NCBI GenBank assembly: GCA_017649485.1
Contig: JAGCGS010000023.1
Location: 1-54,030 of the forward strand
Direction: 5' to 3'
Origin: Bacteroidaceae bacterium
Lineage (GTDB): Bacteria; Bacteroidota; Bacteroidia; Bacteroidales; Bacteroidaceae
DNA length: 54,030 nucleotides
Position 1 is the stretch's first letter. The number at the start of each line of letters is the position of its first letter. Position numbers and translations under genes: made by a program. The notes beneath the pieces were generated by a model. That model saw only the letters and a program-made list of their open reading frames with translations, made no database searches and was not told the origin of the DNA. This document shows positions 15,538-24,998 of the stretch, one piece after another.

Positions 15538-16470
15538 TTATCTATTCTCGTTCAAACGATAACTGATGAAAGCTACGTGGCGGCTATCAGGAGCCCACGA
15601 GTTGGTATTAATAGTACCCTGTCCACCAAAGAGTTCTGCCACACGCTTAGGCTGTCCACCAGTAGCAGGCATGAGCCACAACTCTACATTCTTGTTGGCC
15701 AGATGCTGTCCAGGTTCAAGATCACCTACATGATAAGTAATGTAAATAACCTGCTTGCCGTCAGGAGACACATGAGGGAACCATGCGTTGCGAGTCTCAT
15801 CAAAGGTCATCTGGGTCTGATCAGATCCATCGGCATTCATGCGCCACACTTGCATCAGGCCAGTACGAACGCTGTTGAACCAGATGTGCTTGCCGTCTGG
15901 ACTATACTCAGGGCCATCGTCCAATCCCTCTGCTGTGGTAAGACGTTTCTCCTCGCCACCATTGACCGAGATGGTATAGATGTCAGCACCTTCAGCCACG
16001 CTGCGGAAAGCGCAATAAGCCAAAGTCTGTCCGTCAGGACTCCATCCATGCAGATAGCTGGGTCCCCAAGGAGTTATGAGTTTAGGTGTTCCACCTTCCA
16101 ATGGCAATGTATAAATCAAAGAAGTGCCACCACTTGGAGAAGGGCTTGAACTTACCGCAATAGACTTACCATCTGCAGAAAGTACATGGTCGTTGTTACA
16201 ACGCACTACATACTCGGAATTGATGAGTCCTACCTCACCTTTTCCATCGGCAGCAATTTTGTAGATCAAACCACTGCTGTTATAAATAATCCATTTGCCA
16301 TCTACGGTCCAATTAGGAGCCTCAATCAAGAAAGGAAATTCCTTAAGAACTGTTCGTTGACCGGTTTGTACATCCAGTACCTCAAGAATACTGGTCACAC
16401 TACTGCCTCGTTGCTGAGCCTGCATGCCTATCGCCAAACAAAGCATTGATAAAAAAAAGATTCGTTTCAT
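15538..16470 (-). CDS. Secreted TolB-like beta-propeller protein
   Basis: The 310-residue protein begins MKRIFFLSMLCLAIGMQAQ, a signal peptide. It consists of repeated WD40/PD40-type blades with the recurring pattern SPDGKxIxF, for example HGWSPDGQTLAYCAF, GPEYSPDGKHIWFNSV, FPHVSPDGKQVIYITY and SWAPDSRHVAFISY. This resembles the beta-propeller part of TolB and of DPP-IV-like peptidases, but no peptidase domain follows. It may act as a binding module in the periplasm, and a specific role cannot be given. I use the ATG at 16470; a 12-residue extension is open upstream but lies in the promoter region. Confidence 0.82.
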   Translation of the reverse strand: MKRIFFLSMLCLAIGMQAQQRGSSVTSILEVLDVQTGQRTVLKEFPFLIEAPNWTVDGKWIIYNSSGLIYKIAADGKGEVGLINSEYVVRCNNDHVLSADGKSIAVSSSPSPSGGTSLIYTLPLEGGTPKLITPWGPSYLHGWSPDGQTLAYCAFRSVAEGADIYTISVNGGEEKRLTTAEGLDDGPEYSPDGKHIWFNSVRTGLMQVWRMNADGSDQTQMTFDETRNAWFPHVSPDGKQVIYITYHVGDLEPGQHLANKNVELWLMPATGGQPKRVAELFGGQGTINTNSWAPDSRHVAFISYRLNENR

Positions 16471-16503
16471 GGTTGTTAATCGTTTAAAAATTTGTTTATG
16501 GGT

Positions 16504-16534
16504 CAAAGGTACAAATAATAATTATCAAAACAAA
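16504..16534 (-). promoter_or_regulatory. Promoter of the beta-propeller gene
   Basis: On the minus strand TTTG (16534-16531) and TACCTTTG (16511-16504) are 19 bp apart, a full -33/-7 match. Transcription would start about 30 nt before the ATG at 16470, which supports that start choice. Confidence 0.72.
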
Positions 16535-16545
16535 CTTCTTTACAT

Positions 16546-16580
16546 AAAAAAAGAGTTGACTACCTCTCGGCAGCCAACTC
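16546..16580 (-). terminator. Rho-independent terminator after the PpiD-like gene
   Basis: Read on the minus strand, the arms at 16580-16572 and 16561-16553 form a 9-bp stem with one G-T pair and a 10-nt loop, followed by seven T (16552-16546). It lies 35 bp after the stop codon at 16615. Confidence 0.85.
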
Positions 16581-16614
16581 TCACCCTTAATATCAATTTT
16601 CTTATGGAAGAAAA

Positions 16615-18747
16615 CTAAAAGAAAAGATATCTTGTATCCTTAACATTTGCATTCATATAAAGATCATTGCCAAACTGCTGACGGGCAATGTTTATCTTGT
16701 TGTTCTGAACCATTACCTTCTCAACTAAAACATCATAAGTATCGTTGGTCTTATTCTGAGCGTAAGGTTGAACCAAATAAATAGCAGAATTACCCTTCAA
16801 TGGAGTGCTCGTTACACCCTGCTTAGCCACAGCCGCATCAGCGCTTAACACTGTCTCAGCAGATCCAATAGCAGCAACATAAGCAGCAGTAGAGAAAGAT
16901 ACACGCTTAATAGAGTCACTAACAGCGCCATCCATCGCCTTCAGTTGCTCAAGAGAAGAACCTGTAACCTTAGCCAAGAGTTGTTCACCCTTCTTTTCGC
17001 GTATTAACTCACGCTTGATCTCATCCTGTACTAATGCCAGAGGACGATAACCAACTTTATTGATACGAGCTACACCCACCTGCATCAATCTGTCGCTTTC
17101 ACCGCACTCATACAGACTTGAAGCCTCACCAGCCTTAGCTTCGAATACCCACTTAAGAGCATCCTTAGTGTTGCGGATAGAACCGATATTGTGGTCTGAG
17201 TTCTGTACCTCACCCTGGGAATATAGGCGATAACCAGAATCCTCAGCGTTAGCCACCATTTTCTCATAAGTGTTGTTAGTAGCCACAAACTCGCTAAAAT
17301 CGTTGTATGCCTTGCTATAAGTATCTTTACTAAACTCAACAGGACGTTTTACGATAGCTACCTTATACTTTGGCTGTACGCTCTTCTTGGCCAGAACCTC
17401 CATGATTACGTTAGCCTGACTCAGATTGAGATTGGTAAGTTGATTCTGAGGCAAAGTGGTAATTGCGTTAATATAACGGAGATTGTCACCATCCACCTGT
17501 GCACCTTCATAGTTTGCGGAAGAAATCCAAACAGGTTCGCCTGTCTGACCATATTTCTGAGCCAACTCATCGAACTTAGCACCACCTTTAAGAGCAGTAA
17601 AAATACTATCTGCCAACTCCTGAGCGCGAGCTTGCGTCTCACCAGTTACTTGAATCTGACGGAACTGTATTGAATCTGCCATGTTGGTTACTTCCAATTT
17701 CTTAAAGCTGTTCAGAGTATTATCACTTACGTTATAATAAGGACCAAACACTCCACCAACTGCTACAGAATCCAAACGAGCCACTACATCAGAGGGCAGA
17801 GCTTTCGCTGTGTAATACAAGTTTACAAATGGCTGTTCTGAACCAGACTGACGAACGAAAGTAGTATAGTCTGCTACCTCACCCTTCAACTGATCAGTAT
17901 ATTCCTCCATTTCTGTTTCGAGAGCTGCGCGGTCTTCATCGCTAGCTACGACCTGAACATCAATATAACGGATATCACGGGTTTCCACCAACTGACGATA
18001 TTGCTCCTTCTTTTGTTCATAGCGAGCCTTTATTTCCGCATCGGTAACAACTACTGAAGAATCAAGTACTGTGCTATAAGGCAGAGCTGCCATAAGGAAG
18101 TCTGTTTGCGTGGTACGTGCATCGAAGTTGTTTTGAGCCTCTACAGAGTTGGAAAGCAAAGACTTGGTAAGCAGAGCCTGGTACTTTTCTGCAAGACGAT
18201 TCTGACGTAAGGTTTTCTCGATGAAATTCCAATATCTGTAAATCTGCTGGTATTGTTGATATACATCGGCGGATGTATTAGTCGCATTCATGCTGGAATA
18301 GTTTACCAAGAACATGTTAAGCATATCTTTATCGAATGCGCCTGTAGTCTGATTAATAAACGGAGTATTTGTCAAGATTGAAGCAGTACCCTGGTCAATA
18401 ATGTCTTGCACTTCTTCATCAGAAACTGTTAAACCCAGTTTCAGAGCTTCGTTCTCAATCAGCCTATTGTTAACATAAGCCTGCCAAACTTGATCCTTTA
18501 CTGCATCGTTCTGCTCGTCAGTAAGTGCGGTAAGCCCTTGAGAGAACTTCACTGCATCAGCATATTCCTCAAATAAAGTCTGATACTCTTGAGCAGAGAT
18601 TTTTTTTCCATTTACTTCACCTACATCTTGTGACTGACGAGGAGCTATCACCTTCCATGCATCACCTGCGATGAAGGCAAACAAGCCCAAGGCAATCACA
18701 CCAACCAACAGAGGTCCATGAGACCTAATTTCTTGTAAAGCTGCCAT
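16615..18747 (-). CDS. PpiD-like membrane-anchored peptidyl-prolyl isomerase
   Basis: The 710-residue protein has one N-terminal membrane helix (PLLVGVIALGLFAFIAGDAW, residues 14-33) and a large periplasmic part. A SurA-type chaperone region follows (GEVNGKKISAQEYQTLFEEY; VWQAYVNNRLIENEALKLGL). The segment IQFRQIQVTG ... ADSIFTALKGGAKFDELAQK is a parvulin-like domain. PpiD helps outer-membrane and periplasmic proteins fold after SecYEG export. The length is close to the usual size of about 700 in Bacteroidetes. It has its own -7 box at 18847-18854 and a terminator at 16546-16580, so it is probably transcribed alone. Confidence 0.9.
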   Translation of the reverse strand: MAALQEIRSHGPLLVGVIALGLFAFIAGDAWKVIAPRQSQDVGEVNGKKISAQEYQTLFEEYADAVKFSQGLTALTDEQNDAVKDQVWQAYVNNRLIENEALKLGLTVSDEEVQDIIDQGTASILTNTPFINQTTGAFDKDMLNMFLVNYSSMNATNTSADVYQQYQQIYRYWNFIEKTLRQNRLAEKYQALLTKSLLSNSVEAQNNFDARTTQTDFLMAALPYSTVLDSSVVVTDAEIKARYEQKKEQYRQLVETRDIRYIDVQVVASDEDRAALETEMEEYTDQLKGEVADYTTFVRQSGSEQPFVNLYYTAKALPSDVVARLDSVAVGGVFGPYYNVSDNTLNSFKKLEVTNMADSIQFRQIQVTGETQARAQELADSIFTALKGGAKFDELAQKYGQTGEPVWISSANYEGAQVDGDNLRYINAITTLPQNQLTNLNLSQANVIMEVLAKKSVQPKYKVAIVKRPVEFSKDTYSKAYNDFSEFVATNNTYEKMVANAEDSGYRLYSQGEVQNSDHNIGSIRNTKDALKWVFEAKAGEASSLYECGESDRLMQVGVARINKVGYRPLALVQDEIKRELIREKKGEQLLAKVTGSSLEQLKAMDGAVSDSIKRVSFSTAAYVAAIGSAETVLSADAAVAKQGVTSTPLKGNSAIYLVQPYAQNKTNDTYDVLVEKVMVQNNKINIARQQFGNDLYMNANVKDTRYLFF

Positions 18748-18846
18748 ATTTTAGTTTTTAAATTTTTTAGTTTCTAAATCATTCTTAAATAGCTTTTAGC
18801 ATGTCACTTGGAGCACGCGACTACCTATTCTTTTCCAAAAACGGTG

Positions 18847-18854
18847 CAAAGGTA
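18847..18854 (-). promoter_or_regulatory. -7 box upstream of the PpiD-like gene
   Basis: TACCTTTG on the minus strand fits TAnnTTTG and lies about 100 bp before the ATG at 18747. A -33 TTTG at the usual distance is not seen. Confidence 0.42.
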
Positions 18855-18909
18855 CAAAAAATAGTAATACCCTATTGCTTTTTTGGCAAAAAAATATCAT
18901 CTAATGACC

Positions 18910-20166
18910 CTATTCGTTCACTTTTAGACGTACAAGTTCTATTTTTGTGGCTGAAACCTTGATGATTTTGAAGTCATATTGACCAATCTTCACCGTTTCA
19001 TGTAGTTTGGGGAAGCTTTGATAACGGTCAAGTATTAAACCGCCCACTGTGAGGTAGTCGTCAGATTCTGGCAAATTCAAGTCAAAAGTCTCGTTTACTC
19101 TTTCGATTTCCAATCGGCCTGATAGCACATACTCATGCTCTGCTACTTTCTTACACACATAATTAGAATTGTCATGTTCATCCTCAATCTCTCCAAAAAT
19201 CTCCTCCACAAGATCTTCAAGTGTAATAATACCTGAAGTACCACCAAACTCATCCACTACCACAGCCATATTCTGCTTATCCTTGATGAACTTCTTCATC
19301 AAACGTTGAGCTGACATAGTTTCTGGCACAATAGGCATTACCTTGATGCTTTTAACCCAATTATTACGATTACGGAACATCTCAGCAGAATGTATGTAAC
19401 CCAGAATGTTGTCGATATTACCATCGAACACAATGATACGAGAATTACCCGATTCTATAAATGTGTTAATCAGTTCTTCAACTGGAGTCTTTACATCTAA
19501 AGCCAATATCTCAGTTCGAGGTACCATGCAATCGCGAAGTTTCACTGACGAGAAATCAAGCACATTTTGGAAAATTTTAACCTCAGAGCCCAGGTTATCC
19601 TCGTTTTCTGCATTTTCAATACTGGATGTCACAAAGTAATCCAAATCTACCTTACCGAACACCTTTTCCTCAACGTCTCGATTTACCTTCTGACCCAACA
19701 TCATCAACACCAAATATGACAGCATGGAGGCGAATTTAGAAATGGGGTAAAGCAAGATGTATAATATATAAAGAGGTATTGCGAAGATGCGCAACATAAG
19801 ATTGGGATTCATCTTGAAAAAGGTCTTAGGCAAAAACTCACCTGTCACGATTATTATCAAGGTGGAGATGATTGTCTGTAAGAACAATAACAACAATTCG
19901 TTGGATCCTACAAAGGAAATGAGATAAGGCTCCAATATCTGCGCCATCAAAATACCATAGATAACCAAAGCAATATTGTTGCCTACCAACATGGTAGAGA
20001 TGAAATTGCTTGAGTGGCGAAAGAAATAAGTAAGGATAGATGAGGTAATACCTGGCTTGCGATCCATCTCGAAGCGTAGTTTGTCAATGGATACAAACGC
20101 TATCTCCATACCTGAGAAAAAGGCGGAGAATAGCACAGATATCAGCAAATAAAATAATGTGTTCAT
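18910..20166 (-). CDS. CorC/HlyC-type transporter-associated protein (DUF21, CBS pair)
   Basis: The 418-residue protein starts with a DUF21 membrane domain of three or four helices (LFYLLISVLFSAFFSGMEIA; LLLLFLQTIISTLIIIVTGE; LYILYILLYPISKFASML). Two CBS motifs follow (MVPRTEILALDVKTPVEEL; MPIVPETMSAQRLMKKFI), then VVVDEFGGTSGIITLEDLVE and a C-terminal CorC_HlyC domain. Family members are linked to Mg2+/Co2+ export, and older annotations call them hemolysins. GldE of gliding bacteria has the same layout. It lies 37 bp after lptC on the same strand and is probably cotranscribed with it. Confidence 0.9.
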   Translation of the reverse strand: MNTLFYLLISVLFSAFFSGMEIAFVSIDKLRFEMDRKPGITSSILTYFFRHSSNFISTMLVGNNIALVIYGILMAQILEPYLISFVGSNELLLLFLQTIISTLIIIVTGEFLPKTFFKMNPNLMLRIFAIPLYILYILLYPISKFASMLSYLVLMMLGQKVNRDVEEKVFGKVDLDYFVTSSIENAENEDNLGSEVKIFQNVLDFSSVKLRDCMVPRTEILALDVKTPVEELINTFIESGNSRIIVFDGNIDNILGYIHSAEMFRNRNNWVKSIKVMPIVPETMSAQRLMKKFIKDKQNMAVVVDEFGGTSGIITLEDLVEEIFGEIEDEHDNSNYVCKKVAEHEYVLSGRLEIERVNETFDLNLPESDDYLTVGGLILDRYQSFPKLHETVKIGQYDFKIIKVSATKIELVRLKVNE

Positions 20167-20203
20167 TTATCTTGTTTACAATAATATTCAAAAGCAATGT
20201 CTG

Positions 20204-20869
20204 CTAAGGTCTGGCGTTAGAGGCAGCTACAGGTGTAGCAGGATCCTCTGTATCCAAACTATCGGCAGGAGTAGCAGCCACCTTATCTTCTTCCACATAG
20301 AAGATTCCTTCTGGCTTGTGAATGGTATAAACGGTGAACTGCTGGTTTGACTCGAAGCCTTGTCCAGTGATGATTCGGTCAATCTGTTCAATACGGATAA
20401 ATTTGTCAGAATAAACTTTCTGAGTATCCTGATTCCAGAAGAGGAGCTCCGTATTGAATCTCTCACCCTGCTGGTTTTGTATTTCGACGCTTCCACGCAG
20501 TTCCCAAAGCTTCTTCTTATCATAATAATAAGCGGTATCGGCTTTGATTTCTGCCATTACGTCATTGTTTTCATCAAAATTTTCCAAATAAACGCCCTCT
20601 TCAAATGACCAGTGCGAAGGATTAAGTTTGTCGAACACCAGCCAAAGAGGAGTAGTGATGCGATAACGGATAACACCAGAGTCAGATATCAACGTTGTGA
20701 CATCTCGTGTTTCTAAAGCTGGTAAAGAGTCACGATTAGTGACAGCTTCGCCCATAGGTTTCTTATTGCCGCTACAAGCAGAGAAAAAAAGAAGCATAAC
20801 CACTGCCACGAAGACAGTGGTTATGCAGAAAGGTTTATGTATGCGAACTATAGAAAGTTGCATAAACAT
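20204..20869 (-). CDS. lptC: LptC, LPS-transport lipoprotein
   Basis: The 221-residue protein has an N-terminal hydrophobic segment with a lipobox (LLFFSAC, Cys32) and a beta-jellyroll LptC domain: DSGVIRYRITTPLWLVFDK, KADTAYYYDKKKLWELRGSV, and RFNTELLFWNQDTQKVYSDK. LptC takes LPS from the LptB2FG transporter and passes it to LptA. In Bacteroidetes it is often a lipoprotein rather than a single-pass membrane protein, as here. A Pro/Thr/Ala-rich tail follows the domain. It starts 7 bp after the TPR gene and precedes the CorC/HlyC gene. Confidence 0.88.
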   Translation of the reverse strand: MFMQLSIVRIHKPFCITTVFVAVVMLLFFSACSGNKKPMGEAVTNRDSLPALETRDVTTLISDSGVIRYRITTPLWLVFDKLNPSHWSFEEGVYLENFDENNDVMAEIKADTAYYYDKKKLWELRGSVEIQNQQGERFNTELLFWNQDTQKVYSDKFIRIEQIDRIITGQGFESNQQFTVYTIHKPEGIFYVEEDKVAATPADSLDTEDPATPVAASNARP

Positions 20870-20876
20870 ACTTTAA

Positions 20877-22202
20877 TTAGCGAATAGTGGTAGTCTCGCC
20901 AACCAGGCCACCTACAGTAACGCGATCACCCTTCTTCAGACCCTGCATAAAGAGGTCTTCTGACTTCGGGAAGTAGCGAGAGTAAGTGCGAATCAGTTCG
21001 TCAGCCTGCTCAGCACAACTTGGATCCAATGTCTTAGCACGCTGCAAGCGGTCAACACATACATAATAGGTGCAAGCGTTCAATGAGCGCTCGTCGCTCC
21101 AGTTAGGATTAGCTGCATAAATCTGAGCCATCAGGATGTGAGGAGCACCCCAGTCATCGCGGAAGCTGATAGCCTGCTGAGTATATCTCTTGGCATTGCC
21201 CCACTGCTTGATAGTTGACAGAGAAGCTGCAATTGCGTAAGCGATCTCAGCTTTCTTTGCATTGTCAGACTCCAACTGTAAAGCCTCGTCAAAATACTTA
21301 ACAGCGGTCTCATACTCACCTTTCTTGAAGTACATGTAAGCCACACCATTAGCTGCGTCAGCAGTTGGGTTGATACGATACATGTAGTCAGATGCTGTAA
21401 AGTAAACTTCGCTCTCGTTACACTTCATCATGCGCAGGATAGCGATGGTGTTCTTCAAGAAAGCTTCGTTGCTCTTGTTCTGCTCTACCTGAGGACCAAA
21501 TACGTTCTGCAGGGTCTCGCAGTCAGCCATACCACTGTTGATGAATACAGCCAGCACGTTTTCCTTAGCAGCTTCCATGTTTTCCCTTGCCTTGTCGTCA
21601 GTAGCAGCAGCAATAGCCTGGTCGGTCAGGTCAGAAGCCCACAGATAGTCATCCAAGAACTGGTTGCTGTGGCTCGGATCAGCCTTCATAACTGCCATTG
21701 ACTCATTGAGGAAGTTCATGATGGTAGAAGCCTTGGTGTTTACGCCATCACCCTGAACTGATTCCTTAAACCACTGATAAGCTATCTTATGGTTAGGTTC
21801 CGGAGCATAAGTCAAATAGTCAGCAGCCTTGTCAGCCAAAGCAGCAGCATCAGACTTTACTCTTGTTCCCTTAGCCCTGAACTCAGGCAGATACTTGGTA
21901 CGCAGGTCATAGAGGTTCATTAATTCGTCAAAAAACTTCTGATATTCTGCTGAACCCTTCTGATTGGTGCTCAAGAAAGACTGGAGAATGTCAATCATAT
22001 CGGTGAAGGTGTAATACTTCATCGTAGGACATTCCTTGATGACAGCCTTAGTAGGCTCATAAGCATCAGCATAGTTCTTTGCCTTCGCAGCCTCGTGGCC
22101 AATAGAGCTGTTGGTGATGCACTCCTGGCTCTGTGCAAAAGCAGTGCTGAAACCTCCTGCGAGGAGGACGATTGCAAGTAAATTCTTAATTTTCATTGCC
22201 AT
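20877..22202 (-). CDS. Secreted tetratricopeptide-repeat protein
   Basis: The 441-residue protein starts MAMKIKNLLAIVLLAGGFSTAFAQ, a signal peptide. Degenerate helical repeats follow, with clear TPR units in the second half (VAYMYFKKGEYETAVKYFDEALQL; AYAIAASLSTIKQWGNAKRY). Such proteins are scaffolds in the periplasm, and the partner is unknown. I place the start at 22202; the ATG at 22196 is equally possible, and the longer open frame to 22301 runs into the preceding gene and lacks a signal peptide at its start. It lies 71 bp after the barrel protein gene and 7 bp before lptC, which suggests a role in envelope assembly. Confidence 0.8.
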   Translation of the reverse strand: MAMKIKNLLAIVLLAGGFSTAFAQSQECITNSSIGHEAAKAKNYADAYEPTKAVIKECPTMKYYTFTDMIDILQSFLSTNQKGSAEYQKFFDELMNLYDLRTKYLPEFRAKGTRVKSDAAALADKAADYLTYAPEPNHKIAYQWFKESVQGDGVNTKASTIMNFLNESMAVMKADPSHSNQFLDDYLWASDLTDQAIAAATDDKARENMEAAKENVLAVFINSGMADCETLQNVFGPQVEQNKSNEAFLKNTIAILRMMKCNESEVYFTASDYMYRINPTADAANGVAYMYFKKGEYETAVKYFDEALQLESDNAKKAEIAYAIAASLSTIKQWGNAKRYTQQAISFRDDWGAPHILMAQIYAANPNWSDERSLNACTYYVCVDRLQRAKTLDPSCAEQADELIRTYSRYFPKSEDLFMQGLKKGDRVTVGGLVGETTTIR

Positions 22203-22273
22203 TAAATTTAAAGTGTTATTATTAATTTTATTATCTCCAAATTTTAATCTAAACCAAAATTGTAAACAGTAAA

Positions 22274-23554
22274 CTAATTCACTCTCGTCTTGTAGAACCA
22301 ACGCTCATTGAATGTTAGTCCAATGTTGATTCTCAACTGGTTCTCATTGATAAAATTGCTGGTCTTACCATTCACCCTGGCAAACTGTGCCGAGATGTTA
22401 AAGTAAGATCGCGACCTTACCAAAGGTACTGACAAACCTGCGGATACTCCCCACTCTGTTGATGCCCTCTTGCCGTCAAGCTTGTAATAAGGGGCATTAA
22501 AATAGGCACCAGCTCTATACTTCATCCTCATCAAGAGATTTCTCGATTGAGGATCAGGTAAATATTCCGCTCCTGCAGCAACCTTAAACCTGTCAACGAA
22601 CGCTTTGTCATTACCCATGAAAGAGACCTTGCTCCATTGCTGGTAAGTTACATCCATTCCTGCAGTCAGTCTTCCATCATAAATAAAAGCTCCACCGATT
22701 CCCAAAGACATCGGGATGCCACTTTTGACATCCAGATCGGTTTCGTTGACAGCCAAACCTGACGCGTTTCCATTCAGGATGGCAGCTGACAAACCCACCA
22801 ATTCTTGGGTATAGGTTGTATTAGTTAAATTATACCCTGGCGAAAATACTGCACCAAAAGTAGCAAAATGTTTCTTGCCAAACTGGTAAGAGTATTGTGC
22901 GCCAATATCAATCTTCACGCTGTTGATACCCACATGTTCACGCTTTCCAACACCATAAGCATCGACGTCGTAAGGGAAGGTAAGCATCATGGCATGATCA
23001 ATGTCACCCCAAAGATAAGAAATATTTGCACCAATTGAAAATTTTCGGGTAATTTTATACGCTAAACCTACATAAGCCTGGTGCAAACCACCTTCTCCGA
23101 AGTAATTTGTAACATACGACTTCTCTTCTTCCTGTGAGTTATATGTCACATTCTCCATGTCATAACCTACATTTGTATAAGGCAGAAGACCTAAACTCAT
23201 ACCAAAGTCCCGACCCACACGGAAATGCATGGACAAATAGTCAAGGCTGGTATTCTTAGCATTTGTCTTGTTCGTACCATTGTCAAAATTCGTATTCTGA
23301 AACGACATGCCTCCCTCGAAGACAAAAGTCAAAGAATCTATAGCTGTATATGAGGCTGGGTTAGCAAAATTGGTATGCGCTTTATCACGCAAACCATATG
23401 CTATGCCACCCATAGCCCTGCTGTTACTCGCCCCTTGGTCTGCCATCTGGCCGTATCCATAACGGCTATAAGGCGAATTCGTGTTGTTTTGCGCGAAACC
23501 AAGTCCTGAAACCAGGAAAAGCATCAGCATCAAAAGCGCTTTTTTATATCTCAT
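22274..23554 (-). CDS. Outer-membrane beta-barrel protein
   Basis: The 426-residue protein starts MRYKKALLMLMLFLVSGLGFAQ, a signal peptide. It continues with NSPYSRYGYGQMADQGASNS, a start common to a Bacteroidetes family of FadL/OmpP1-like barrels. The rest alternates aromatic and polar residues in strand-sized stretches and ends with a strand-like LRINIGLTFNERWFYKTRVN, as barrels do. It should form a transport channel or a structural barrel; the substrate is unknown. I use the ATG at 23554, because the 11-residue extension to 23587 overlaps the promoter. It is the likely first gene of an operon with the TPR protein, lptC and the CorC/HlyC gene. Confidence 0.82.
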   Translation of the reverse strand: MRYKKALLMLMLFLVSGLGFAQNNTNSPYSRYGYGQMADQGASNSRAMGGIAYGLRDKAHTNFANPASYTAIDSLTFVFEGGMSFQNTNFDNGTNKTNAKNTSLDYLSMHFRVGRDFGMSLGLLPYTNVGYDMENVTYNSQEEEKSYVTNYFGEGGLHQAYVGLAYKITRKFSIGANISYLWGDIDHAMMLTFPYDVDAYGVGKREHVGINSVKIDIGAQYSYQFGKKHFATFGAVFSPGYNLTNTTYTQELVGLSAAILNGNASGLAVNETDLDVKSGIPMSLGIGGAFIYDGRLTAGMDVTYQQWSKVSFMGNDKAFVDRFKVAAGAEYLPDPQSRNLLMRMKYRAGAYFNAPYYKLDGKRASTEWGVSAGLSVPLVRSRSYFNISAQFARVNGKTSNFINENQLRINIGLTFNERWFYKTRVN

Positions 23555-23584
23555 TTCCCAATCTAAAATACGTACACTATTCAG

Positions 23585-23615
23585 CAAAAGTAGTAATTCG
23601 TTTGCAAAGATGCAA
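23585..23615 (-). promoter_or_regulatory. Promoter of the barrel/TPR/lptC operon
   Basis: On the minus strand TACTTTTG (23592-23585) fits the -7 consensus and a TTG at 23615-23613 lies 20 bp upstream. It is arranged back to back with the lnb -7 box. Confidence 0.58.
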
Positions 23616-23687
23616 CTTTTATTTCATGTATCAAAAGTTTTTTGCCCTTAATGCCGTTAAAAAAACAAAAGTGAGAATAAATTTGCT

Positions 23688-23695
23688 TATCTTTG
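23688..23695 (+). promoter_or_regulatory. -7 box directly before the Lnb-like gene
   Basis: TATCTTTG ends only 7 nt before the ATG at 23703. With usual Bacteroidetes spacing the mRNA would start at or within a few bases of the start codon. Confidence 0.52.
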
Positions 23696-23702
23696 CACCC
23701 GA

Positions 23703-24998
23703 ATGAGACGATTTGCATTAAAATATTGCTTCTGGGTACTGGCTTTATTTTGTCAGATAAATGTACTTGCACAGGGTCGGACAGTGGTACTGCCAACTGA
23801 CACTGCAGACACCTGGCAGGTGAGCCTCATCACTTGCGGACCTGGAGTGGAAGTCTATAATCAGTTTGGGCATTCTGCCATCCGAATGAAAAATGAGACT
23901 AAGGACATTGACCTTATATATAATTATGGTATATTCAGTTTCAACACGCCCAACTTTGCCTTAAGATTTACTTTGGGACAAACTGACTACCTCCTTGGCA
24001 TTCAGCCATACAAGGACTTTGTTGATTGGTATGCCTATAGTCGTCGGGATGTTCGCGAACAAGTGTTAAACTTAAGCGTAGAGGAGAAGAACACCTTAAT
24101 CGATTTGCTGAACGAGAACTACAAGCCTCAGAACAGGATGTATCGTTATAACTTTTTTTACGACAACTGTGCCACTCGACCCAGAGACTTGATAGAGAAG
24201 TGCTTGCAAGAAGAATTACAATATAAAGAGGATATGCTGACAACAGAAACAGGCAACTCTTTCCGGAGCATTGTTCATGAATTTACAACTAACAATGCTT
24301 GGTCGCAGTTTGGCATAGACCTGTGTCTGGGCAGCGAAGCCGACAAGCCTATTTCCAGGCGCATGATGATGTTCATACCTCTATATTTGGAGGAGTATTT
24401 TGATTCAGCTTTCATTTACTCCGAGCAAACGGCTGGTTTAGTCGGAGTAAACGACCCTATTACTCCAACTAAACAGTCGGCCCTGAATAACCTGACAGAC
24501 GAAGTTAAGCCACTGGTCGCTGAGAAACGGAATTTAGTGGTCATACCTCAAGCCGACAAACTGCATCAAGACACCCCATTCACTCCTTTCCGTTGTGCTA
24601 TGTTCTTGTTCATAGTCACAATAGCTCTCACTATCTATGGAATCCGTTCTCCTAAGAGCCTGTGGGGTTTTGACCTTATCTTGTTCTTCTCTGCCGGCAT
24701 TGCAGGGTGTATCATTGCATTCCTGACTTTCTTTTCCGAGCACCCAACAGTAAGTCCCAACTATCTATTGCTACTCTTCCAACCCCTACACCTTTTATTA
24801 TTACCTTGGTTTATCCGCAAGGTTAAAAAGATGCAGAAAAGTAGTTATTTGGTGGCTTTGACCTTTGAATTAACTTTATTTATTGTTTTTTGGGCAGTTA
24901 TTCCGCAAAAATTTCCGCTGGCAGTTCTGCCTTTGGCACTATGTTTGTTGATTCGTTCTGCAAACAACTGGCTTTTATCACAATCCCAGCATCAATGA
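23703..24998 (+). CDS. lnb: Lnb-like lipoprotein N-acyltransferase (DUF4105)
   Basis: The 431-residue protein has an N-terminal signal or anchor (MRRFALKYCFWVLALFCQ). Its periplasmic DUF4105/Lnb_N domain contains QFGHSAIR (His57) and YDNCATRPRD (Cys156), the expected Cys-His pair of a papain-like acyltransferase. At least five membrane helices fill residues about 295-425. In Bacteroides, proteins of this family have been reported to complete lipoprotein N-acylation, replacing Lnt; I rely on memory for this. That fits a window rich in lipoproteins. Its stop overlaps the start of the next gene (ATGA at 24995-24998), so the two are translationally coupled. Confidence 0.82.
   Translation: MRRFALKYCFWVLALFCQINVLAQGRTVVLPTDTADTWQVSLITCGPGVEVYNQFGHSAIRMKNETKDIDLIYNYGIFSFNTPNFALRFTLGQTDYLLGIQPYKDFVDWYAYSRRDVREQVLNLSVEEKNTLIDLLNENYKPQNRMYRYNFFYDNCATRPRDLIEKCLQEELQYKEDMLTTETGNSFRSIVHEFTTNNAWSQFGIDLCLGSEADKPISRRMMMFIPLYLEEYFDSAFIYSEQTAGLVGVNDPITPTKQSALNNLTDEVKPLVAEKRNLVVIPQADKLHQDTPFTPFRCAMFLFIVTIALTIYGIRSPKSLWGFDLILFFSAGIAGCIIAFLTFFSEHPTVSPNYLLLLFQPLHLLLLPWFIRKVKKMQKSSYLVALTFELTLFIVFWAVIPQKFPLAVLPLALCLLIRSANNWLLSQSQHQ

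Noticed and set aside
24890-24994. Longer start for the phosphatase-fold protein
   Set aside because: These 35 codons overlap the membrane region of lnb; the ATGA overlap at 24995 is the usual coupling pattern and gives a clean signal peptide.
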